Part shown: positions 26,171 to 33,941 of the stretch, piece by piece | How positions within the stretch are numbered: position 1 is the first letter of the stretch | How the letters are laid out: every line of letters starts with the position of its first letter | Source of the DNA: Natronomonas moolapensis 8.8.11 | GTDB taxonomy: Archaea; Halobacteriota; Halobacteria; Halobacteriales; Haloarculaceae | Direction: 5' to 3' | DNA: 64,000 nt | Assembly: GCF_000591055.1 (NCBI RefSeq) | Contig: NC_020388.1 | Coordinates: 2,294,001-2,358,000, forward strand | Made by a program: the position numbers and the translations under genes | The notes under the pieces: generated by a model | Told to the model about the DNA's origin: nothing | The model's database searches: none | Seen by the model: only the letters and a program-made list of their open reading frames with translations

Positions 26171-27097
26171 TCAACCCGCCACGGCGAGATACATCTGTCC
26201 GCCCCCCGCCGCGACGAGGACGCCCCCGGCGAGCCGCGTCAGCGTTCCGACGTGCTCGCCCGCCCGCCCGACGAGCGCGTCGTGGCCGACGGCGGTCGCA
26301 ATTGTCGCACCGACCATCAGAACGCCGAAGCCGCCGGCGTAGGCCCCCAATACGACCGCGGTTCCCAACGCCGGGAACGTCACGGACTGTAGCGTCACCG
26401 CCAAGAACAGCGGCAGGACACAAGCCATCGCGGCGAGGGCGTACAGCGCTCCGAACAGCGCGAACCCGAGGACGCTCGCCCGGCGTTTCGGGAGCGGGAC
26501 GTGCAGCGACCCGGTGTGGCCCGCCAGCACCGCGATCCCGAGGCCGACCAACAACGCCCCGACGGACAACTCGACGGCCGGGAGTACGTGTTCGATCAGG
26601 TCGCTGGCGACGACGGCGAGCACGGAGATGACGGCGAACGCGCCGAACACGCCGAGTGCAGCGGCCCCGCCGCGGGCGAAGACGCCGGCCAGCGTCCTCG
26701 CGATGTTGTAGACGAACGTCCAGAAGCCGGCGAGCATGAGCGCGGCGAACGGGACGAGCCACGCGACCGGAAGGAACGATAGGGCGGTGCCGAAGCCGAG
26801 CAGGCCGGCCGCGACCGAGCCGAGTCCCGCGTTGGCGAGCCGCCGCGAGTGCAGCGCGACGTTCGACCAGACCGGGACGAACTGCGTCATCGTCCCCATG
26901 ATCGTGATGCAGACCCATCCGACCAACAGGAAATGGACGTGGACGAGGCCGCCCCGACCCGGAAGGACGCCGATCCCCGCTCCAGCGCCGAGCACCGCGC
27001 CGGCGAGGAGGAACCCGAGGCCGACCGCGAAGTGCCGCAGCGGAACGGTCATCGGCGGCTGTCGGTCCGTGTCGACGCTGCCCGGAACGGCGCTCAT
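26171..27097 (-). CDS. chimeric membrane protein: CcoN-like N-terminus fused to CcdA-like C-terminus
   Basis: 308 residues. Residues ~15-145 (RHFAVGLGFLLAGAVLGAG, LVHVHFLLVGWVCITIMGTM, TQFVPVWSNVALHSRRLANA, FWTFVYNIARTLAG) resemble haloarchaeal heme-copper-oxidase-subunit-I-like proteins of the CcoN/NnrS type. From VFARGGAAALGVFGAFAVI (~residue 147) onward the sequence resembles CcdA (DsbD-like), including LYALAAMACVLPLFLAVTLQ with one conserved Cys. The N-terminal CcdA part with its own Cys is absent. The open frame is intact. Either a natural fusion by deletion between neighbours or an assembly artefact. Start overlaps the DUF2249 gene by 4 bp. Confidence 0.6.
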   Translation of the reverse strand: MSAVPGSVDTDRQPPMTVPLRHFAVGLGFLLAGAVLGAGAGIGVLPGRGGLVHVHFLLVGWVCITIMGTMTQFVPVWSNVALHSRRLANAGLGSVAAGLLGFGTALSFLPVAWLVPFAALMLAGFWTFVYNIARTLAGVFARGGAAALGVFGAFAVISVLAVVASDLIEHVLPAVELSVGALLVGLGIAVLAGHTGSLHVPLPKRRASVLGFALFGALYALAAMACVLPLFLAVTLQSVTFPALGTAVVLGAYAGGFGVLMVGATIATAVGHDALVGRAGEHVGTLTRLAGGVLVAAGGGQMYLAVAG

Positions 27098-27357
27098 TCG
27101 CTCCAGATGACCGTCACCGAGACGCCGTCGTCCTCGAACGTCTCGTATCGGTAGCCCCGCTCCTCGAGGCGCGGATAGAGGTGTTGGGGGCGCCGGTCGT
27201 TCAACTGCACGAGCGCGGTCGACTCGGGGATCGCCTCCAGCCGTTCGAGAGTGTTTTTCAGCGGCTGCGGCGGCGGCAGCTCGCGCGCGTCGAGTGTGTC
27301 GCGTGCGTGTCCGATCGGCGCGTCGGTCCGAGCGAGGTACGTGTCGGCGTCGGCCAT
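27094..27357 (-). CDS. DUF2249 domain protein
   Basis: 87 residues from ATG 27357 (MADADTYLARTDAP). The DUF2249 core is visible: LDARELPPPQPLKNTLERLE, ALVQLNDRRPQHLYPRLEER and YRYETFEDDGVSVTVIW. DUF2249 is a TusA/SirA-like fold common near denitrification and hemerythrin genes in haloarchaea. Its stop overlaps the start of the chimeric membrane protein, implying one transcript. A second DUF2249 gene is at 28250-28483. Confidence 0.8.
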   Translation of the reverse strand: MADADTYLARTDAPIGHARDTLDARELPPPQPLKNTLERLEAIPESTALVQLNDRRPQHLYPRLEERGYRYETFEDDGVSVTVIWSE

Positions 27358-27516
27358 ATCGGATCGTTTGGACGGGAACGGTGAGTCGGTTCGCCCGAAG
27401 ATGTTCCCCGGCGGCGGCGCCGGACGGCGCGTGCGTTCGTCCCGGGGGCGAGCATCCGTCCGGGGGCGAACATCTCCGGGAGCAAGCGTAGGTGGGTTCG
27501 CCGAGCAGGTCGACGT

Positions 27517-28146
27517 ATGCGAGGCTTCCCATCCCCGTTCGGAACCGACGAATCGCTGTTCGACGACTACGACGGGTTCGTCCCCGAGCACCTTCCGGAA
27601 CCGGGTCGGTTCCTCGAGGGACACGACGTCCTGACCGACGAGGCACACGCCGCGTTTCACAGAGCGACCCGCGACCTCTTCGAGGAGCGGACGGTCTACG
27701 ACATGACGTTCGATTACAACTTGGCGCGGCTGAACCTGGATACCCGCCACGCGAGCGCCGGCTATCGGTACGCGAGACAGCGCGACGACCCGTCGGTGCT
27801 GCGCGCGGAGTTCACGCCGACGACCCCCTTTTGTCCCCAGACGCACACGCTGACGATCGGGTCCTTCCGGGCCTGGAACGGCCTCTCGGAGCGACACGAG
27901 TACGACCTCGTCCGCGTCCGGGCAGCCCCGATGCACCACCGGAGCGAATCGATCAACGAGGAACTCGAGGCGATCGAGGCGGCGTATCGCGCCGGCGACG
28001 CTTCGGTCGACCCGGAAGCGGGACCCTCCGACGCCGAACGGATAGAGCGCGCGTTGGAGGGATCCGAGCCGCGCCCCGAGGGCGCCGGCGCCGGCCCGGA
28101 TCCCGACCCCGGCCCGGATCCCGACCCCCCCGACGCGCCGTTCTGA
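27517..28146 (+). CDS. conserved hypothetical protein with DUF59-like motif
   Basis: 209 residues. The centre contains RAEFTPTTPFCPQTHTLTIG (~residues 98-117); a Cys after Thr-Pro-Thr-Thr-Pro recalls the TLT..CP motif of MIP18/DUF59 proteins that act in Fe-S cluster or metallocofactor maturation. The N-terminus (FGTDESLFDDYDGFVPEHL) and the Pro/Asp-rich C-terminal tail (PDPDPGPDPDP) are unlike that family, so the link is tentative. Divergent from the DUF2249/chimera pair with a ~160-bp promoter region. Confidence 0.5.
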   Translation: MRGFPSPFGTDESLFDDYDGFVPEHLPEPGRFLEGHDVLTDEAHAAFHRATRDLFEERTVYDMTFDYNLARLNLDTRHASAGYRYARQRDDPSVLRAEFTPTTPFCPQTHTLTIGSFRAWNGLSERHEYDLVRVRAAPMHHRSESINEELEAIEAAYRAGDASVDPEAGPSDAERIERALEGSEPRPEGAGAGPDPDPGPDPDPPDAPF

Positions 28147-28249
28147 GACGCGCCAGCGGAGGACCCTCGCCCGGCGACCGCACGGTGGGATCGGCCGTCC
28201 CGAACGGTTTCGGGACAACGTATACCCGGCACCGAGCCCGCCTCTCGGT

Positions 28250-28483
28250 ATGAGCAATGATCGACCCGGGACGGACCGGGAACTGGACGTCCGGGACATC
28301 GACGGCGAACCGTTCGGCGAGATCATGGACGCCGTGGCGGATCTCCCCACGGACGAGAGCCTCCTGTTGATAAACAGCTTCGAACCGCAGCCACTCTACG
28401 GCGTTCTCGAGAAGCGGGGGTTCACCTACGAGACGACGAACCCCGAGCCGGAGCGCTGGCACGTCGAAATCCGCCACGACTGA
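28250..28483 (+). CDS. DUF2249 domain protein
   Basis: 77 residues. Core segments RELDVRDIDGEPFGEIMDAV, SLLLINSFEPQPLYGVLEKR and FTYETTNPEPERWHVEIRH fit DUF2249. It follows 27517-28146 on the same strand with a ~100-bp gap and faces the cupin gene. Together with the other DUF2249, cupin and DsrE genes it forms an accessory set usually seen around nitrite/nitric oxide reductases, none of which is in this window. Confidence 0.8.
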   Translation: MSNDRPGTDRELDVRDIDGEPFGEIMDAVADLPTDESLLLINSFEPQPLYGVLEKRGFTYETTNPEPERWHVEIRHD

Positions 28484-28535
28484 TCGGGGCGGGGGCCGCA
28501 TCGCCGCGGCCGGTTCCCCGGTGTGTCCGTCCCGG

Positions 28536-28916
28536 TCACTCGCCCCCCGGATCGACGTCGTCCGTTCGAAGCCCCCGGCGGACCGGTTCGTGTTCGGCGT
28601 CCGTGGGCGGCGGCGCGGTGACGAGAAACGCCTCTAGGCGCGAGTCGGCGTCGGCCTTGATGGCTCGGTCGACGTCCGCTTCGACGACGACCACGTCGCC
28701 CGCTTCGACGCTGTGTTCTTCGGCACCGTCGCGAACGATCCCGCGCCCGGATTGGACGTGGATCGCGACGTCGCTCGAGGGGGCGTGAACCGGGATGAAC
28801 TGCCCCGGCTCGAAGTAGCCACAGACGACCTTCATCCGATCGCTGCCGAACACGCCGACGGCCGAGAACCGGTCGTCGTCGTACGCCCGCTCCACGTCGA
28901 AATCGGTCGCGGTCAC
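28536..28916 (-). CDS. cupin-domain protein
   Basis: 126 residues. A single beta-barrel cupin is visible from YFEPGQFIPVHAPSSDVAIH (~residues 34-53, with His ligands) through GRGIVRDGAEEHSVEAGDVV (~58-77). The usual GxxxxHxHxxxxE motif is reduced to PVHAPSSDVAIHV, so metal binding may be altered. Probably a sensor or small enzyme within the denitrification-type accessory set. Divergent from the 29.0-kb region. Confidence 0.78.
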   Translation of the reverse strand: MTATDFDVERAYDDDRFSAVGVFGSDRMKVVCGYFEPGQFIPVHAPSSDVAIHVQSGRGIVRDGAEEHSVEAGDVVVVEADVDRAIKADADSRLEAFLVTAPPPTDAEHEPVRRGLRTDDVDPGGE

Positions 28917-29008
28917 GCCGACTCCTCGGTGCGGTGGTCACAGTCGATGGACCGGGACGGACGGGTCCCGGGCGGTGTTCGGTTCGCGTCGAACGCCGGG
29001 ATTTTATG

Positions 29009-29032
29009 TTCACCCATATTCATGCGGGTGAA
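29009..29032. promoter_or_regulatory. inverted repeat, possible operator
   Basis: TTCACCC and GGGTGAA are separated by 10 nt, just after a TATA-like ATTTTATG at 29001-29008. The right half overlaps a possible leaderless ATG at 29022 that opens a 58-codon frame (MRVKLWQGVKKGCLKCIRHA, ends 29198). That small frame has two Cys but no family similarity; it may be a small protein or chance. The site could be an operator for it or for the divergent cupin gene. Confidence 0.35.
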
Positions 29033-29194
29033 ACTGTGGCAAGGCGTCAAAAAAGGTTGTCTCAAATGTATTCGCCACGCAGCCGACCTCGGTAGCGGCC
29101 CCCGCGTGACCTCCGGAGCAGGCGGAACCGCCGTCGGGTGCGGACGAGATCGTACGGAACGGTCGACACACTCACATCCCGCGGCCGAACGGCG

Positions 29195-29551
29195 CTAGAA
29201 CGTGATGATCTCGTAGTCGTCGTCGACGAGCGACCGGATGCTGGGGTGGCCGTCGTACTCGCCGAGCACGGTGATGCCCGCGTCCTCGACGGTCTCGGAG
29301 ACACCGAACGCCTCCGAACAGTAGTCACAGACCGCAGCGTCGTCGCGGACCGACAGGTACAGTTCGTGGTAGTCGCTGTCCTCCGCTTCGAGTTCCGGGA
29401 TCCACTGGGTGCCCGCGCCATCGAAAATCACCTCGACCTCGTCGCCGTCGGCTTCGACGAACTCCTTTGCGGCCTCCAGCCCGTTCGCGAGGCGGCCGTA
29501 ATCAGAGTGCGATTCGTTGCCGGCGAGGATCACGATTGCTGCTTTTGTCAT
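29195..29551 (-). CDS. DsrE-family protein
   Basis: 118 residues. KAAIVILAGNESHSDYGRLA at the N-terminus and the central VEVIFDGAGTQWIPELEAED match DsrE/DsrF-like proteins. A Cys pair in AAVCDYCSEAFGVSE (~72-86) sits at the position of the sulfur-carrying cysteine of the family. Likely involved in sulfur relay or redox handling. A T/A-rich TTTTATATA-type element lies immediately upstream on the minus strand (~29557-29567). Confidence 0.8.
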   Translation of the reverse strand: MTKAAIVILAGNESHSDYGRLANGLEAAKEFVEADGDEVEVIFDGAGTQWIPELEAEDSDYHELYLSVRDDAAVCDYCSEAFGVSETVEDAGITVLGEYDGHPSIRSLVDDDYEIITF

Positions 29552-29725
29552 CGTAGCTTTTTATATATCGCGCCCATACAAAACGCGTCCGCCGATGTGT
29601 GTCACTGCTGCCGATCCGGCGGGAGTCGGGATACGGAATCGAGGCGGTACATTATCGGCAGCCGTTCACCTGATTGCGAGGTGGATGCCCCGTGTTCAAC
29701 GGGCAACGCAGCCGCGAGGCGAGTA

Positions 29726-29776
29726 GCGTTAACGAGAGCAAGCTCTCGTTCGCACATCAGAAATCGGAGATTTCTG
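29726..29776 (-). repeat. two-hairpin structured repeat, copy X
   Basis: On the minus strand it reads hairpin 1 CAGAAATC-tcc-GATTTCTG (29776-29758), then atgtgcgaa, then hairpin 2 CGAGAGC-tt-GCTCTCG (29748-29733), then ttaacgc. A second copy on the plus strand at 32859-32910 keeps both hairpins with compensatory changes in hairpin 1. It lies in the 379-bp gene-free interval before the sensor kinase; sequence to its left (29600-29725) may be part of the same element. Confidence 0.6.
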
Positions 29777-29930
29777 AGGACGCAGTCGGGCGGGGAAGAA
29801 ACCAACACAACCATGATATAATCCACGCAGAACAGCCCACCGATTCCCCAACCACACATTCAACCACCGGTTCGGACAAATATACAGGTTTTAATCCGTA
29901 GTAGCCCTGACGGCCACCAACGACTCGACC

Positions 29931-31868
29931 ATGGCCCCGTCCACGGACACGATCCACGTCCTCCACGTCGGCGATCCGTCGGTCACGGACGTCGTCGCCT
30001 CGGCCCTCGAACGCGAGGGCGATCAGTTCGCCGTCGACACCGCGAACACCCCCGAGGAGGGGCTAGAATCGATGGTCGACGGCGACGTGGACTGCGTCGT
30101 CGCCGGCCACGACCTCCCCGATGGCGATGGGCTCTCGTTTCTCGAGGCTGTCCGCGAATCCGCTCCCGATCTACCGTTTGTCCTCCACGCCGACCGTCGA
30201 TCCGAAGCGGTCGCCGAACGGGCGTTGCAGGCCGGCGCGACGGACTGTGTCTCGAACGAGGAGGTGCTCGATCGACACGCCGTGCTCTCGGCCCGAATCC
30301 AAAACGCGGTCGCTCGGGCCCGAGCCACCCGGCAGTCAGCAAAAGCCCGGCGGGTCGGCCGCGTCGTCAAGGCCCTCGACGAGGCGCTCGCCCGTGCGAC
30401 GACGCGAGCGGAGATCGACGAGCGCGTCTGTGCCATCCTCAGCGACGCGGAGCCGTACCGCTTCGCCTGGATCGGCGAGCACGACCGCGACTCGCGGACG
30501 GTCGAGCCCCGGAGTTCGGCCGGCGTCGCCGAGGCGTACCTCGACACGATCGAGATACGGACCGACGAGCGTCCGACCGGGCTCGGCCCGACCGGACGGG
30601 CCGTCCGGAGCCGCGAGGTCGCGGTGGTACAGAACGTCTGTGAGGATCCGGCCTACGAGCCTTGGCGCGAGCAGGCCCTCGACCGCGGCTACCGCTCTAG
30701 TGCGGCCGTCCCACTGGTCTACGATGGGACGCTCTACGGCGTGTTAAACGTTTACGCGGACCGCCCCGACGCCTTCGACGACCGGGAGCAGCGGCTGCTC
30801 GCGAGCACCGGCAAGACCATCGCCCACGCTTATCGCCGGATCGAACTCCAGCGACAGTACACCGACCAGTATCGGACCCTCTTCGAGGAGGCCCCTGTGA
30901 TGATCGTGTTCACCGAGGCGACCGAAGACGAGCCGATCATCGAAGACTGCAACGGGGCGTTCGCCGAGCACCTCGGGTACACCCGCGAGGAGCTGCGCGG
31001 GACGCTGCTGGCCGAGCACTACACCGACCGTTCCGCCGAACAGCTCCTCGAAGGCGGTTACGACCGCGCGTTGGCGGGCGAGTTCGTCCGCGAGCAGCGG
31101 ACGCTCGTGGCCCGCGACGGGACGGAGACGCTCACGGTGCTCCAGGCGGCTCCCAGACGCGATCGAGACGGCAACGTCGTCGGCACGCACGCGTTGTTTT
31201 TAGATATCACCGACGAAGCACAGATCCGAAAGCTCGAGCGGCAAAACGAGCGCCTCGAGGAGTTCGCCACCGTCCTCTCACACGATCTCCGGAACCCGCT
31301 GAACGTCGCCCAGGGCCGGCTGGAGCTCGTCGCCGAGACCTGCGACAGCGAGCACATAGCCCACGTTCGAAACGCCCACGATCGGATGGCGGCACTGATC
31401 GAGGACCTGCTCACGCTCGCCCGGGAGGGCGCGGCGGTGACCGATCCCGGCGTCGTCGACCTCGCGGCGCTCGCACAAGAGTGTTGGTCGAACGTCGACA
31501 CTGCCGAGGCGACTCTGGACGTCGATACCGACCGGTCGATACTGGCCGACGAGAGCCGGCTCAAGCGGGTTTTCGAGAACCTTGTTCGGAACTCGATAGA
31601 GCACGGTGGTCCCGACGTGACCGTTCGGATCGGCGACCTCCCGGGGGCGGACGGCTTCTACGTCGCCGACGACGGCCCCGGCATCCCCGAGGCCGACCGC
31701 GAGACGGTGTTCGACGCGGGCCACTCGACGAACGAGGACGGCACCGGGTTCGGTCTCAGTATCGTCCAGGGGATCGTCGAGGGCCACGGGTGGGACATCC
31801 GTGTCACCGAGAGCGACGACGGCGGGGCGCGCTTCGAGATCACCGGCGTCGAGTGCGCCTCGGAGTGA
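29931..31868 (+). CDS. sensor histidine kinase with degenerate receiver (REC*-GAF-PAS-HisKA-HATPase)
   Basis: 645 residues, soluble. Residues 1-125 follow the receiver fold but the phospho-acceptor position reads VVAGHDLPDG where the paralogue at 52301 has VSDYDMPG, so Asp is Gly; the acidic pair, conserved Thr and Lys are also replaced. A GAF domain covers ~150-305 (AAVPLVYDGTLYGVLNVYAD) and a PAS domain ~310-425 (YRTLFEEAPVMIVFTEA). The H-box VLSHDLRNPLNVAQG is near 445-459, N-box FENLVRNSIEHGG near 550, and G-boxes VADDGPGIPEADRETVF and DGTGFGLSIVQ follow. The kinase part looks intact; the receiver should not be phosphorylated. Confidence 0.9.
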   Translation: MAPSTDTIHVLHVGDPSVTDVVASALEREGDQFAVDTANTPEEGLESMVDGDVDCVVAGHDLPDGDGLSFLEAVRESAPDLPFVLHADRRSEAVAERALQAGATDCVSNEEVLDRHAVLSARIQNAVARARATRQSAKARRVGRVVKALDEALARATTRAEIDERVCAILSDAEPYRFAWIGEHDRDSRTVEPRSSAGVAEAYLDTIEIRTDERPTGLGPTGRAVRSREVAVVQNVCEDPAYEPWREQALDRGYRSSAAVPLVYDGTLYGVLNVYADRPDAFDDREQRLLASTGKTIAHAYRRIELQRQYTDQYRTLFEEAPVMIVFTEATEDEPIIEDCNGAFAEHLGYTREELRGTLLAEHYTDRSAEQLLEGGYDRALAGEFVREQRTLVARDGTETLTVLQAAPRRDRDGNVVGTHALFLDITDEAQIRKLERQNERLEEFATVLSHDLRNPLNVAQGRLELVAETCDSEHIAHVRNAHDRMAALIEDLLTLAREGAAVTDPGVVDLAALAQECWSNVDTAEATLDVDTDRSILADESRLKRVFENLVRNSIEHGGPDVTVRIGDLPGADGFYVADDGPGIPEADRETVFDAGHSTNEDGTGFGLSIVQGIVEGHGWDIRVTESDDGGARFEITGVECASE

Positions 31869-31931
31869 CATCCGCCTGTGAAACCGAGACAGTATTTTAC
31901 CCGAGAAGGCGATAACTCGGCTACGAGCGAC

Positions 31932-32501
<570 letters not shown>

Positions 32502-32512
32502 AAACGGCTCCG

Positions 32513-32600
32513 CGTGACCTCCTCCTCGCCGCAAACGGCGAGGCTTCCCACGGTACCGCACCGCTGAGGTGGGATATTTGCTGGTTTAGGGCCTGTCGGT
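32513..32600 (-). repeat. solo IS605-like right end (minus strand)
   Basis: On the minus strand, CCTCGCCG-ttt-GCGGCGAGG is followed by AGGAGGTCAC, the same hairpin-plus-AGGAKGTCAC ending as the complete elements at 19830 and 56412. Just before it is CCCACCTC..(~14 nt)..GTGGG, another stem. No tnpB is adjacent. It starts 12 bp after the pilin stop codon and could also serve as its terminator. Confidence 0.5.
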
Positions 32601-32858
32601 ATGACGGGTCGATGGCGGGACCACACCGCCGTTACTCTTATCCCGGCAAGGGATTCGGAGTTATCTTGTGATCGAGACACCACAGCGGTTCGAGATGGGT
32701 GTCTCGAACGTTCTGGATCTCGGACTCCCGATACTGTGCATTTGAGAGGGCGATGTACGCGCCTCGGAGTAGTTCATACGACGCCACGATACCACCTAAA
32801 TATCCGTGTTGCTGTCGATTACGGATGTATCCGAATTGTCGGATTCACTCCCCGTCCC

Positions 32859-32910
32859 CAGAACGGTTCGCGTTCTGGTGTGCGAACGAGAGCTTCGCTC
32901 TCGTCAACGC
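32859..32910 (+). repeat. two-hairpin structured repeat, copy Y
   Basis: Hairpin 1 CAGAACG-gttcg-CGTTCTG (32859-32877), linker gtgtgcgaa, hairpin 2 CGAGAGC-ttc-GCTCTCG (32887-32903), then tcaacgc. Linker, hairpin 2 and the following bases match copy X (29776-29726) closely, while hairpin 1 keeps pairing with different bases. The rest of the 32601-33076 interval contains no gene I can support. Confidence 0.6.
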
Positions 32911-33076
32911 CGTAAACGACGGGATCCTCTCCTCGAAAAAAGATAGTCGTGGCCGCTGTGGTGATCGGCCGCCCGAAGCGTCTTGCACACGATTCAAATA
33001 CTGGCGTCGCCCGCCGGTGAACGCCGCTTCGCCGGCCGCCGGAGATGCCCCCGACGGCACCCGATCGACGCACGTT

Positions 33077-33084
33077 TTTTATAT
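33077..33084 (+). promoter_or_regulatory. TATA-like box of the VOC-family gene
   Basis: TTTTATAT lies 22-29 nt before the ATG at 33106, the standard distance for a leaderless haloarchaeal gene, and supports that start. Confidence 0.55.
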
Positions 33085-33105
33085 TCGAGCGTCGACCTAC
33101 CGACC

Positions 33106-33891
33106 ATGACGGGGCTACTCGATCACACGATGATGCGCGTCGGCGACCTCGAGGCGTCGATCGACTGGTACGAGACGCACTTAGACTACGAACGCAAGGA
33201 CCGCCACGACGGCGATGGGTTCAGCATCGTCTACCTCGGCCCGGAGGCTATGGGCGACGACGAGGCGATGTTGGAATTGACGAGCAACGAGGGCCAAGAC
33301 GAGGTCGAAATTGGTGACGCGTGGGGCCACATCGCGGTCCGCGTCCGGGATCTCGAGGCCGCTTACGAGGGGCTGATGGACGGCGGCGTCGAGGATTACC
33401 GCGATCCCGAGTCCTGTGGCGGCCGGTACGCGTTCGTGACGGACCCGGACGGCCACGAAATCGAACTCGTCGAGCGCCCACAGGGGTCGCCGTGGAGCCT
33501 CGATCACACGATGATCAGAGTCGAGGACGCCGACGCGGCGCTCGGCTACTGGGTCCGGAAGTTCGAGTACGAGGTGGTCAGCCGCTGGGAGGCCGACACG
33601 TTCGCGAACTTCTTCGTCGAACCCGAGGACGCCCCCGAGGACGCGATGAGCCTCGAGTTGACCTACAACTACGACGGCCGGAGCTACACCCACGGTGACG
33701 GGTGGGGCCATCTCTGTGTCCGTGTCGACGACCTCCACGACGACTGGGAGCGACTGACGCGTCGGGAGGTCCCGGAAGCCCGCGACCCCGCGGACTGCGA
33801 GGACATGTACGCGTTCGCCGAGGACTTCGAGGGCCACGAGATTGAACTCTTAGAACGCGACGTGGACGCCGAGTCGCTGTTCCCCTTTTGA
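33106..33891 (+). CDS. double-domain VOC (glyoxalase I-like) metalloprotein
   Basis: 261 residues made of two VOC modules: ~1-125 (LLDHTMMRVGDLEASIDWYE, GDAWGHIAVRVRDLEAAYEG, TDPDGHEIELVER) and ~130-261 (SLDHTMIRVEDADAALGYWV, GDGWGHLCVRVDDLHDDWER, EDFEGHEIELLER). Each module contributes His and Glu metal ligands (H in DHTM, H in GWGH, E in EIEL). This fused arrangement is typical of one-chain glyoxalase I, which converts a methylglyoxal-thiol adduct; the haloarchaeal thiol would be gamma-glutamylcysteine, but activity is inferred. Preceded by a TATA-like box at leaderless distance. Confidence 0.82.
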   Translation: MTGLLDHTMMRVGDLEASIDWYETHLDYERKDRHDGDGFSIVYLGPEAMGDDEAMLELTSNEGQDEVEIGDAWGHIAVRVRDLEAAYEGLMDGGVEDYRDPESCGGRYAFVTDPDGHEIELVERPQGSPWSLDHTMIRVEDADAALGYWVRKFEYEVVSRWEADTFANFFVEPEDAPEDAMSLELTYNYDGRSYTHGDGWGHLCVRVDDLHDDWERLTRREVPEARDPADCEDMYAFAEDFEGHEIELLERDVDAESLFPF

Positions 33892-33941
33892 CTCGCCGGC
33901 CGAGCCGCGATGGAGTGCCGGCGTCGCCGCCCGGGCGGGCG

